Assembly: GCF_002101675.1 (NCBI RefSeq)
Contig: NZ_LQOY01000153.1
Span: 1-64,000, forward strand
Direction: 5' to 3'
Source: Mycobacterium gordonae
GTDB taxonomy: Bacteria; Actinomycetota; Actinomycetes; Mycobacteriales; Mycobacteriaceae
DNA: 64,000 nucleotides
Shown: positions 36,279-44,293 of the stretch, in pieces
Layout: every line of letters begins with the position of its first letter
Numbering within the stretch: position 1 is the first letter of the stretch
Notes under the pieces: model-generated
What the model saw: the letters and a program-made list of their open reading frames with translations, nothing else
Databases searched by the model: none
Told to the model about the DNA's origin: nothing
Program-made: the position numbers and the translations under genes

Positions 36279-37207
36279 CAGAAGTACCCCTGCCGCTTAC
36301 GGTCTTCCATCCCTGCCTCCGAGATCCGGTCGTCCGCCCTGGTGGCTCCGCGTTCAGTCAATCGTGACACCGCAGTCTCGGCGATGACCTCCGACACGGT
36401 GGCCGCCTCGGATTCGACACAGCCGGTGCAGGTGACGTCGCCGACGGTGCGAAACCGCACGGAGGTCTCGAAGACCTTCTCGTCGGGGCGCGGCTGCAGG
36501 TGCCGGTGTACCGCCAGCAGCATGCCGTCGCGCTGAAAAACCTTGCGGCGGTGGGCAAAATAGATCGACGGCAGCTTGACCTTCTCGGCGCCGATGTAGG
36601 ACCAGATGTCGAACTCGGTCCAGTTGGACAGCGGGAAGACCCGGATGTGCTCGCCCTTGTGGTGGCGCCCGTTGTAGAGGTTCCACAACTCGGGGCGCTG
36701 GGCCTTCGGATCCCACTGGCCGAACTCGTCGCGGAAGCTGAACACTCGCTCCTTGGCGCGAGCTTTCTCCTCGTCGCGCCGGGCGCCGCCGAACGCCGCG
36801 TCGAACTTGTTCTCCGCGATGGCGCGCAGCAGTGTCACGGTCTGCAAGGGATTGCGCGACGGGATGGTCTCCACCACCCGGCCGGCGTCGATGTCGTCCT
36901 GCACCGAGGCCACCACCAAGCGCACCCCGGCTTCGGCGACCAGTTCGTCGCGGGTCTGCAGGACTTCGTCGAAGTTGTGGCCGGTGTCCACGTGCATCAC
37001 CGGGAACGGCAAGCGTCCGGGCCGAAAGGCCTTGAGCGCCAGGTGCAGCATGACAATCGAGTCCTTGCCGCCGGAGAACAGCAGCACCGGTCGCTCGAAC
37101 TCGGCGGCCACTTCGCGGATGATGTGGATCGCCTCGGCCTCGAGCGAACGCAGATGGCTCAGTTCGTACTGCCCGACGGCGGGGCCGGCCTTGACATCGG
37201 TAGGCAT
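36278..37207 (-). CDS. cysD: Sulfate adenylyltransferase subunit 2
   Basis: CysD makes adenosine 5'-phosphosulfate from sulfate and ATP. It is an adenine-nucleotide alpha-hydrolase-like enzyme with SGGKDSIVMLHLA (PP-loop) and GGARRDEEKARAKERVFSFRD. I start at ATG 37207 (309 residues, MPTDVKAGPAVGQ) because this matches related proteins. Upstream in-frame ATGs at 37213, 37216 and 37267 add a serine/asparagine-rich AT-rich leader (MSTNNSKSGQSNQ). The gene is divergent from the retropepsin-like gene. Confidence 0.95.
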   Translation of the reverse strand: MPTDVKAGPAVGQYELSHLRSLEAEAIHIIREVAAEFERPVLLFSGGKDSIVMLHLALKAFRPGRLPFPVMHVDTGHNFDEVLQTRDELVAEAGVRLVVASVQDDIDAGRVVETIPSRNPLQTVTLLRAIAENKFDAAFGGARRDEEKARAKERVFSFRDEFGQWDPKAQRPELWNLYNGRHHKGEHIRVFPLSNWTEFDIWSYIGAEKVKLPSIYFAHRRKVFQRDGMLLAVHRHLQPRPDEKVFETSVRFRTVGDVTCTGCVESEAATVSEVIAETAVSRLTERGATRADDRISEAGMEDRKRQGYF

Positions 37208-37438
37208 CAGCATCATTTCCAGGTTAAGTTGGTTGGATTGACCAGATTTACTGTTATTAGTAGACATAGAACCAGCCCGGGTTGCCGGTGTCAATGCGCT
37301 GTTGGGGTGGCTGGCCAGTGCTTTCTGGGGCGCACGGGTTCTCCCCGGCGCGGGTGATAGATTCCGCTTTCGACGCCGACGCCAGATCGCGCTCGGCGCT
37401 TCTGTCCAACACGGTTCCGGTCGGAGTCTCACACGTCC
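37208..37438. promoter_or_regulatory. Divergent promoter region with AT-rich patch between cysD and the RimK module
   Basis: The segment from about 37205 to 37270 is much lower in GC than its neighbours, with TTTACTGTTATTAG in the plus sense. It could contain the cysD promoter and leader. No known riboswitch or Cys-rich leader peptide is visible. Confidence 0.45.
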
Positions 37439-37924
37439 ATGGCGGGCAACATCGATAGCGGCGAATGCGCGCTGCTCGGCTGGCGGGAGTGGGTGTCGCT
37501 GCCCGACCTGGGGATCGAACACATCAAGTGCAAGGTGGACACTGGCGCGCGGACCTCCGCGTTGCACGCGTTCTTCGTCGAGCCACTGGTCGAGAACGGG
37601 CGGCGACGAGTGCGATTCGGGATGCGCCCGCTGCAGCACGACGCGACCTTTGAACAGATCTGCCTCGCCGACGTTCTCGACGAGCGAGTGGTCGCGGATT
37701 CGGGCGGGCACCGGGAGCAACGCTTCGTCATCGAGACAGCGGTTCAGGTTTTCGGCGAGCGCTTCCTGGCGGAGATGACACTCACCGACCGAGAGACGAT
37801 GCGCTTCCGGATGCTGCTCGGGCGCACCGCGCTGCGCGGACGCTTCCACGTCGACCCGGCCCGCTCCTACCTGTCGGGACGGCCGCGTCGCCGCGCCCAC
37901 CGGCTGCCGGGAGACCGGCGATGA
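37439..37924 (+). CDS. RimK/LysX-associated retropepsin-like ATP-dependent zinc protease family protein
   Basis: The 161-residue protein matches the family known as ATP-dependent zinc protease, actually a retropepsin-like fold. The VDTGARTSALHA motif holds the aspartate, WREWVSLPDLGIEHIKCK precedes it, and MLLGRTALRGRFHVDP ends the domain. It overlaps the RimK gene by 4 bases (ATGA). Homologues nearly always accompany RimK-type glutamate ligases. The start at 37439 is the first ATG; no strong ribosome site is evident. Confidence 0.88.
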   Translation: MAGNIDSGECALLGWREWVSLPDLGIEHIKCKVDTGARTSALHAFFVEPLVENGRRRVRFGMRPLQHDATFEQICLADVLDERVVADSGGHREQRFVIETAVQVFGERFLAEMTLTDRETMRFRMLLGRTALRGRFHVDPARSYLSGRPRRRAHRLPGDRR

Positions 37925-38826
37925 GAATCGCGATCCTGTCGCGCAACCCGAAGCTCTACTCCACCCGCCGACTGGCCGAGGCCGCGGAGAATCGCGGACA
38001 CGACGTTGTGGTGCTCGATCACCTCAAGTGCTACATGGACATCGCCTCGCACGATCCGGCGGTCCACTACCGCGGCGAGGAGCTCGAGTCCTTCGACGCG
38101 GTGATTCCCCGGATCGGCGCCTCAGTGACGTTTTATGGCTCCGCCGTGGTGCGCCAGTTCGAGATGATGGGCACCTACTGCCTAAACGAGTCGGTCGCGA
38201 TCACCCGGTCGCGCGACAAGCTGCGCTCCCTACAAATTCTCGCGCGTGCGGGGATCGGGCTGCCGGTGACCGCCTTCGCGCACTCCACCGACGCCACCTC
38301 CGAGCTGATCGAAATCGTTGGCGGCGCACCGCTTGTCGTCAAACTGCTTGAGGGAACGCAGGGCAAGGGCACCGTGCTGTGCGAGACCCGCTCGGCGGCC
38401 GAGGCCATCATCGAGGCATTCCGCGGGCTGCGGGCCAACTTCCTGGTGCAGGAGTACATCAAGGAGGCGCGCGGCGCGGATCTCCGGTGCTTCGTGATCG
38501 GCAACAAGGTGGTCGCGGCGATGAAGCGCCAGGCCAAGCCCGGCGAGTTCCGCTCCAACCTGCATCGCGGCGGCGAGGCGTCGCTCATCCGGCTGACACC
38601 CGAGGAGCGCTCGACGGCGGTGCGTGCCGCCCAGCGCATGGGGCTCAACGTGTCCGGCGTGGACATCCTGCGCTCGAACCACGGTCCGGTGGTGCTCGAG
38701 GTCAATTCCTCGCCCGGCCTGGAGGGCATCGAAGAGGCGACCAAGCGCGACGTGGCCAAGCTGATCATCGAGTTCATCGAGAAGCACGCCCGGCATGGCA
38801 AGACCAACACCCGGGGCAAGGGTTGA
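37921..38826 (+). CDS. rimK: RimK-family ATP-grasp glutamate ligase
   Basis: The 301-residue protein is an ATP-grasp ligase of the RimK family, which adds glutamate residues to a C-terminal carboxyl such as that of ribosomal protein S6, or makes poly-alpha-glutamate. Visible motifs are the N-terminal FDAVIPRIGASVTFYG, the ATP-binding GTQGKGTVLCE, LVQEYIKEARGADLRCFVIG and the metal-binding EVNSSPGLEGIE. The true acceptor is unknown. It sits between a retropepsin-like protein and an aspartoacylase-like protein, each overlapping by 4 bases. Confidence 0.9.
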   Translation: MRIAILSRNPKLYSTRRLAEAAENRGHDVVVLDHLKCYMDIASHDPAVHYRGEELESFDAVIPRIGASVTFYGSAVVRQFEMMGTYCLNESVAITRSRDKLRSLQILARAGIGLPVTAFAHSTDATSELIEIVGGAPLVVKLLEGTQGKGTVLCETRSAAEAIIEAFRGLRANFLVQEYIKEARGADLRCFVIGNKVVAAMKRQAKPGEFRSNLHRGGEASLIRLTPEERSTAVRAAQRMGLNVSGVDILRSNHGPVVLEVNSSPGLEGIEEATKRDVAKLIIEFIEKHARHGKTNTRGKG

Positions 38827-39833
38827 GTGCCGAGCTGCGGATCGGCGGCGAGTCGATCGCGCCCGGTACCCGCGCCACGGTCGAGCTGCCGATCCCGCAG
38901 TTGTACACGCACACGCCGCTGACGATGCGGGTGCAGGTGGTGCGGGGCCGGCGCGACGGCCCGCGACTGTTCGTGTGCGCCGCGGTGCACGGCGACGAAC
39001 TGAACGGCGTCGAGATCATCCGGCGCCTGCTGCGCCGGCCTGCGCTGGCAAAGCTGCGCGGGACCCTGATCGCGATCCCGATCGTGAATGTGTACGGGGT
39101 GCTGCACCACTCGCGGTACCTTCCCGATCGGCGTGACCTGAACCGCTCATTCCCGGGCTCGGGGCGCGGTTCGCTGACCGCCAAGCTCGCCGACCGGTTC
39201 ATGACCGAGATTGTCGCCAATTGCACCCACGGCATCGACCTGCATACCGCGGCCATCCATCGCGACAACCTTCCGCAGATCCGCGGCAACCTCGACGATC
39301 CCGAGACCCTGGCGCTGGCGCGCAGCTTCGGAGTGCCGGTTCTGATCAACGCCGCGGTCCGCGACGGTTCGCTGCGCGAGGCGGCCGCGGCGTTGGGCAT
39401 CCCGACGCTGCTCTACGAGGCGGGTGAGGCGCTGCGCTTCGCGGAGCTGGCGATACGCCCCGGGGTGCAGGGCATCGTCAACGTGATGCGCGGGCTCGGC
39501 ATGCTGCCGTCATCACGCCGGCGCCGCGCCCGCAGCGAGCCGTTCGTGGCGCGCTCGAGCGCGTGGGTGCGCGCGCCCGAGAGCGGCATGTTCCGTGCCG
39601 CGAAGCCGCTCGGCGCCCGAGTGGACCGCGGAGAGCAGATCGGCACGATCGCCGATCCCTTTGGCGATGCCGAAATCGCGGTGACCGCCGACCATTCCGG
39701 GCTGGTGATCGGGCGCAGCCAGCTGCCGATCGTCCACCAGGGTGATGCGCTGTTCCACGTCGCGCGCTTCGAAGACGTCGTCGAGGTCGCCCAGCAGGTG
39801 GAGGACTTTCAGGCCGCCCACGACGACGGCTGA
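38823..39833 (+). CDS. Succinylglutamate desuccinylase/aspartoacylase-like zinc carboxypeptidase
   Basis: The 336-residue protein is an M14-like zinc hydrolase: VHGDELNGVEIIRRLL (His and Glu zinc ligands), LNRSFPG (substrate Arg) and GIDLHTA (third ligand). A C-terminal beta domain (about 240-320) is seen in AstE/aspartoacylase relatives. It starts with TTG at 38823 in a TTGA overlap with the RimK stop; the GTG at 38827 is out of frame. In the RimK context it might release or edit glutamate chains. Confidence 0.85.
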   Translation: MSAELRIGGESIAPGTRATVELPIPQLYTHTPLTMRVQVVRGRRDGPRLFVCAAVHGDELNGVEIIRRLLRRPALAKLRGTLIAIPIVNVYGVLHHSRYLPDRRDLNRSFPGSGRGSLTAKLADRFMTEIVANCTHGIDLHTAAIHRDNLPQIRGNLDDPETLALARSFGVPVLINAAVRDGSLREAAAALGIPTLLYEAGEALRFAELAIRPGVQGIVNVMRGLGMLPSSRRRRARSEPFVARSSAWVRAPESGMFRAAKPLGARVDRGEQIGTIADPFGDAEIAVTADHSGLVIGRSQLPIVHQGDALFHVARFEDVVEVAQQVEDFQAAHDDG

Positions 39834-39846
39834 CAGGGCCGCCTGC

Positions 39847-39874
39847 GGCCCGCGCGCGCAAGCGCGCGCCGGCC
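39847..39874. terminator. GC-rich hairpin after the aspartoacylase-like gene
   Basis: GGCCCGCGCGCGC and GCGCGCGCCGGCC around a short AAGC-containing loop form a very stable hairpin starting 14 bases after the stop. There is no T tract. It sits just before the larger inverted repeat. Confidence 0.6.
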
Positions 39875-39876
39875 CC

Positions 39877-39936
39877 GCGAGCAGACGCCAAAACCCCTCA
39901 TTTCGGCACGAAATGGGGGTTTTGGCGTCTGCTCGC
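39877..39936. terminator. Long near-perfect inverted repeat, bidirectional terminator
   Basis: The arms 39877-39905 and 39909-39936 are complementary over 28 bp with one bulged base and a 3-base spacer. The left arm starts GCGAGCAGACGCCAAAACCC. The run of A on one side and T on the other gives both strands a U-containing descending arm. It lies between the convergent aspartoacylase-like gene and canA. The GCAGACGC-AAAA pattern resembles a repeat I know from many mycobacterial intergenic regions. Confidence 0.85.
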
Positions 39937-39938
39937 CC

Positions 39939-40430
39939 CTAGAGGGTGACCTCTTCGAGCTTGCCGGTCGCGACGTCGAAGATGAACCCGCGCAGCGACT
40001 CGTGCTTCGTGACGAACGGGCTGTTCTCGATCCGGCGCAGCGACTGGCGGACGTCCTCGGCGATGTCCGGGAAGGCTTCGGCCGCCCACGGCGGCTTGAC
40101 ACCGGTCTCTTCCTGGATGCTGCGCTTGAAGTCGTCATCGGTGAAGGTGAGCATCCCGCAGTCGGTGTGGTGGATGAGAATGATCTCCTTGGTCCCCAGC
40201 AGCCGCTGGGAGATCGCCAGCGACCGGATGGCGTCGTCGGTGGCCACCCCGCCGGCGTTGCGGATGACGTGCGACTCGCCCTCGTTGATCCCGAGCACCC
40301 GGTAGACGTCGATGCGGGCATCCATGCACGCCAGCACCGCGATGTGTTTGCTCGGCGGCAGCGGCAACGGGCCTTTGAAGGCGCTCGCGTAGGTGGCGTT
40401 GTTGGCCAGGTAGTCGTCGGTAACCGTCAC
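39939..40430 (-). CDS. canA: Beta-carbonic anhydrase (CanA)
   Basis: This is a zinc enzyme that interconverts CO2 and bicarbonate. The 163-residue protein keeps the ligands Cys35, His88 and Cys91 and the Asp37/Arg39 dyad (ACMDARID, HHTDCGM). Length and residue numbering match M. tuberculosis Rv1284. Its stop is 3 bases from the inverted-repeat terminator. It is divergent from oppB with 157 bases between them. Confidence 0.97.
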   Translation of the reverse strand: MTVTDDYLANNATYASAFKGPLPLPPSKHIAVLACMDARIDVYRVLGINEGESHVIRNAGGVATDDAIRSLAISQRLLGTKEIILIHHTDCGMLTFTDDDFKRSIQEETGVKPPWAAEAFPDIAEDVRQSLRRIENSPFVTKHESLRGFIFDVATGKLEEVTL

Positions 40431-40587
40431 GCAAGTCTCCCTCGGGTATGCGGAATCATATTTGCTAGCGGATCGATGCCGCGGATCTTAACAACCGGCC
40501 AACCGGATTTCACCGGTGTAGATCAGCCGGATCTGAATATCGGGCGCCGGATCGCTACCCTGTCCCAATGCGGCAGGGTGATGAGGC

Positions 40588-41565
40588 GTGACGCGTTTTC
40601 TGCTGCGCCGGTTAACCAAATATGTGGTGCTGCTGGCGCTGGCGTCGTTTCTGACGTTCTGCCTCACCTCGGTGGCGTTCTCGCCGTTGGAGAGCCTCAT
40701 GCAGCGCAGCCCCCGCCCGCCGAAGGCGGTGATCGACGCCAAGGCGCACGACCTCGGCTTGGATCGGCCCATTCCGATCCGCTACGTGAACTGGGTATCG
40801 CACGCCGCGCAGGGCGATTTCGGCAAGACGATCACCGGGCAGCCGGTGGGGACGGAACTGGGACGTCGCATCGGAGTCACCCTGCGGTTGCTGGTCATCG
40901 GATCGGTGCTGGGCACACTGCTCGGGGTGACGCTCGGGGCATGGGGCGCGATTCGCCAATACCGGTTCAGCGACCGTGTCGTCACCATCACCGCACTGCT
41001 GATCCTGAGCACGCCGACCTTCGTCATCGCCAACCTGCTGATCATGGGGGCGCTGCGGACCAACTGGGCGCTGGGCTTTCAATTGTTCGACTACACCGGT
41101 GAGACGTCACCGGGTGTCAGCGAAGGCAGTTTGGCGGCGGTCGTCGACCGGCTGAAGCATCTGGTCCTCCCGACGCTGACGCTGACGCTGACCGCCGCGG
41201 CCGGCTACAGCCGGTACCAGCGCAACGCCATGCTCGACGTGCTCGGCCAGGACTTCATTCGCACCGCCCGCGCCAAGGGCCTGACCCGCCGCCGCGCACT
41301 GGTCAAACACGGCCTGCGCACCGCCCTGATCCCGATGGCGACGCTGTTCGCCTACAGCGTGGCCGGGCTCGTCGGGGGCGCGGTGTTCGTCGAGAAGATC
41401 TTCGGCTGGCACGGCATGGGTGAATGGACCATCCGGGGCATCGCCACCCAGGACACCAACATCATCGCGGCGATCACGCTGTTCTCGGCCGCCGTCACCT
41501 TGCTGGCCGGACTGCTGTCCGACATTCTCTACGCGGCCCTGGATCCGCGGGTGCGGGTGTCATGA
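40588..41565 (+). CDS. oppB: Oligopeptide ABC transporter permease OppB
   Basis: The 325-residue membrane protein has six transmembrane segments and the EAA-type loop QDFIRTARAKGLTRRRALVKHGLRTAL, which couples to the ATPase. The N-terminal region has FGKTITGQPVGTEL, typical of the OppB/DppB family. It forms the translocation pore with OppC. The start GTG at 40588 fits the family N-terminus (TRFLLRRLTKYVVLL). oppC overlaps by 4 bases. Confidence 0.95.
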   Translation: MTRFLLRRLTKYVVLLALASFLTFCLTSVAFSPLESLMQRSPRPPKAVIDAKAHDLGLDRPIPIRYVNWVSHAAQGDFGKTITGQPVGTELGRRIGVTLRLLVIGSVLGTLLGVTLGAWGAIRQYRFSDRVVTITALLILSTPTFVIANLLIMGALRTNWALGFQLFDYTGETSPGVSEGSLAAVVDRLKHLVLPTLTLTLTAAAGYSRYQRNAMLDVLGQDFIRTARAKGLTRRRALVKHGLRTALIPMATLFAYSVAGLVGGAVFVEKIFGWHGMGEWTIRGIATQDTNIIAAITLFSAAVTLLAGLLSDILYAALDPRVRVS

Positions 41566-42461
41566 CCGCTGTCGAGCCCGCCGAGGCAACGGAATTCACC
41601 TCACGCCGCACGCTGGTGTTGCGCCGGTTCCTGCGCAACCGCTCGGCGGTGGTGGCCCTGACTTTGCTGGTGCTGCTGTTCATCGGCTGCTACGCGCTGC
41701 CCCCGATGCTCCCCTACTCCTACCGCGACCTCGACTTCGGCGCGCTGCTGCAGCCGCCCAACTCCCGACACTGGCTGGGCACTAATGCAATAGGCCAGGA
41801 CATGCTGGCCCAGACGCTGCGCGGCATGCAGAAATCGATGCTGATCGGCCTGTGTGTGGCGGTGCTGTCCACCGGGATCGCCGCGACCGTGGGGTCCGTG
41901 GCGGGATACTTCAAGGACTGGCGCGACGGGGTCCTGATGTTTGTGGTCGACCTGATGCTGGTGGTGCCGAGCTTCATTCTGATCGCCATCGTCTCGCCGC
42001 GGACCAGGAACTCGGCCAACATAATGTCGCTGGTGCTGCTGCTGGCCGCCTTCAGCTGGATGGTCAGCTCCCGCATGGTGCGCGGCCTGACGATGAGCCT
42101 GCGCGAGCACGACTTCATCCGCGCCGCAAGATATATGGGGGTATCCAGCCGGCGGATCATCGTCGGTCATGTGCTGCCCAACGTGGCGTCCATCCTGATC
42201 ATCGACGCGACCCTGAACGTCGGGTTCGCGATCCTGGCCGAAACCGGTTTGAGCTTCCTCGGTTTCGGCGTCCAGCCCCCCGACGTGTCGCTGGGCACCC
42301 TGATCGCCGACGGCACCCAGGCCGCCACCACTTTCCCCTGGGTCTTCCTGGTGCCGGCTGGTGTCCTGGTACTGATCGTGTTGTGCGCCAACCTAACCGG
42401 TGACGGCCTGCGGGACGCGCTGGACCCGGGCGCGCGTACGTTGCGACGGGGTGCCGAATGA
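41562..42461 (+). CDS. oppC: Oligopeptide ABC transporter permease OppC
   Basis: The 299-residue protein starts at ATG 41562 inside the oppB stop (ATGA). It has an N-terminal OppC_N segment (RRFLRNRSAVVALTLLVLL) and five further membrane helices. The coupling loop is EHDFIRAARYMGVSSRRIIVGHVLPN. It is the second pore subunit. oppD overlaps by 4 bases, so the operon is tightly coupled. Confidence 0.95.
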   Translation: MTAVEPAEATEFTSRRTLVLRRFLRNRSAVVALTLLVLLFIGCYALPPMLPYSYRDLDFGALLQPPNSRHWLGTNAIGQDMLAQTLRGMQKSMLIGLCVAVLSTGIAATVGSVAGYFKDWRDGVLMFVVDLMLVVPSFILIAIVSPRTRNSANIMSLVLLLAAFSWMVSSRMVRGLTMSLREHDFIRAARYMGVSSRRIIVGHVLPNVASILIIDATLNVGFAILAETGLSFLGFGVQPPDVSLGTLIADGTQAATTFPWVFLVPAGVLVLIVLCANLTGDGLRDALDPGARTLRRGAE

Positions 42462-44293
42462 GTTCGCTGCTCGAGGTGACCGATCTGGCCGTCACCTTCC
42501 CCACCGACGGCTCCCCGGTGACTGCGGTGCGCGGCATCAGCTACCACGTCGACCCCGGCGAAGTGGTGGCGATGGTCGGCGAGTCAGGATCAGGCAAGTC
42601 CGCGGCAGCGATGGCGGTGATGGGGCTGCTGCCGGAGTATGCCGCGGTGAGCGGTTCGGTGCGGTTGCAGGGCACCGAGTTGCTGGGCCTCGGCGACGAC
42701 GGCATGTCGCGGTTCCGCGGCAAGTCGATCGGCATGGTGTTCCAGGACCCCATGTCAGCACTGACCCCCGTCTATACCGTCGGCGATCAGATCGCCGAGG
42801 CGATCCGGGTGCATCAAGGGTCGATCGGGAAGAAGGCAGCCGTCGAGCGCGCGGTGGAACTGCTTGAGCTGGTTGGTATTACGCAGCCTGCGCAGCGGGC
42901 CCGCGCCTTTCCGCACGAGCTGTCCGGCGGAGAACGCCAGCGCGTGGTGATCGCGATGGCGATCGCCAACGACCCGGACCTGCTGATCTGTGACGAGCCC
43001 ACTACCGCGCTCGACGTGACGGTTCAGGCCCAAATTCTTGAGGTGCTCAAGAAGGCGCGCGACGTGACCGGCGCAGGAGTCCTGATCATCACCCACGACC
43101 TGGGTGTGGTGGCGGAGTTCGCCGACCGGGCACTGGTGATGTATGCGGGCCGAGTGGTCGAGTCGGCCGGGGTCGGCGATCTCTACCGCGATCGCCAAAT
43201 GCCCTACACCATTGGGCTATTGGGTTCGGTTCCGCGGCTGGACGCCCCGCAAGGCACCCGGCTGGTGCCCATACCCGGCGCTCCCCCGTCGCTAGCGGGG
43301 CTGGAGCCCGGCTGCCCGTTCGCCCCGCGCTGCCCGCTGGCCATCGACGAATGCCGAAGTGCTGAGCCGGAATTGATCGAAGTGGGCGGGGGCCATCGCG
43401 CCGCCTGCATCCGCACCGACCAGGCCGCCGGGCGCAGCGCCGCCGAAATCTACGACGTCAAGACCGAACAGGTCGCCGCCGCACCCGAAGACTCAACCGT
43501 CGTGGTACGGGTGCGAGACCTGGCCAAGACCTATCCGCTCACCAAGGGCGTGCTGCTGCGGCGCACCGTCGGTGAAGTGCGGGCCGTCGACGGCGTCAGC
43601 TTCGAACTGCAGCAGGGCCGCACGCTGGGCATCGTCGGCGAATCCGGCTCGGGCAAGTCGACCACGCTGAACCAGATCCTGGAACTGGCAGTGCCGCAGT
43701 CGGGTTCGATCGAGGTGCTCGGCACCGATGTCGGGACCCTGCGCACGGCCAGCCGTCGATCGCTGCGCCGCGACATTCAGGCGGTGTTCCAAGATCCGGT
43801 GGCGTCGCTGGATCCGCGACTGCCCGTCTCCGATCTGCTGGCGGAACCCTTGCGGGCCAACGGTTTCAGCAACACCGACACCAATGCCCGAGTGGCCGAG
43901 CTACTCGGCATCGTGGGCCTGCGCCGCGCCGACGCCAACCGCTACCCCGCCGAGTTCTCCGGCGGGCAGAAGCAGCGCATCGGTATCGCGCGGGCGCTGG
44001 CCCTGCAGCCCAAGATCCTCGCGCTCGACGAACCGGTCTCGGCCCTCGATGTTTCCATCCAGGCCGGGATCATCAACCTGCTGCTGGACCTGCAGGATCA
44101 ATTCGGACTGTCATATCTGTTTGTTTCCCATGATCTTTCGGTCGTCAAGCATCTTGCTCATCAGGTGGTGGTGATGTTCCGCGGCGCCGTTGTGGAGCAG
44201 GGCGACAGCGAGCAGGTGTTCAACAACCCGCAGCACGAGTACACCCGCCGGCTGCTCGGCGCGGTGCCGCAACCGGAGCCGGGCCATGCTTAG
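42458..44293 (+). CDS. oppD: Oligopeptide ABC transporter ATPase OppD with two nucleotide-binding domains
   Basis: The 611-residue protein is a fused OppD-OppF. NBD1 (about 1-290) has Walker A GESGSGKSA, signature LSGGERQRV and Walker B LLICDEPTTALD, followed by an OppD C-terminal CPFAPRCPLA motif with cysteines. NBD2 (about 345-600) has GESGSGKSTTLN, FSGGQKQRIGIARAL and ILALDEPVSALD. All catalytic residues are intact. It powers peptide uptake through OppBC. Confidence 0.96.
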   Translation: MSSLLEVTDLAVTFPTDGSPVTAVRGISYHVDPGEVVAMVGESGSGKSAAAMAVMGLLPEYAAVSGSVRLQGTELLGLGDDGMSRFRGKSIGMVFQDPMSALTPVYTVGDQIAEAIRVHQGSIGKKAAVERAVELLELVGITQPAQRARAFPHELSGGERQRVVIAMAIANDPDLLICDEPTTALDVTVQAQILEVLKKARDVTGAGVLIITHDLGVVAEFADRALVMYAGRVVESAGVGDLYRDRQMPYTIGLLGSVPRLDAPQGTRLVPIPGAPPSLAGLEPGCPFAPRCPLAIDECRSAEPELIEVGGGHRAACIRTDQAAGRSAAEIYDVKTEQVAAAPEDSTVVVRVRDLAKTYPLTKGVLLRRTVGEVRAVDGVSFELQQGRTLGIVGESGSGKSTTLNQILELAVPQSGSIEVLGTDVGTLRTASRRSLRRDIQAVFQDPVASLDPRLPVSDLLAEPLRANGFSNTDTNARVAELLGIVGLRRADANRYPAEFSGGQKQRIGIARALALQPKILALDEPVSALDVSIQAGIINLLLDLQDQFGLSYLFVSHDLSVVKHLAHQVVVMFRGAVVEQGDSEQVFNNPQHEYTRRLLGAVPQPEPGHA

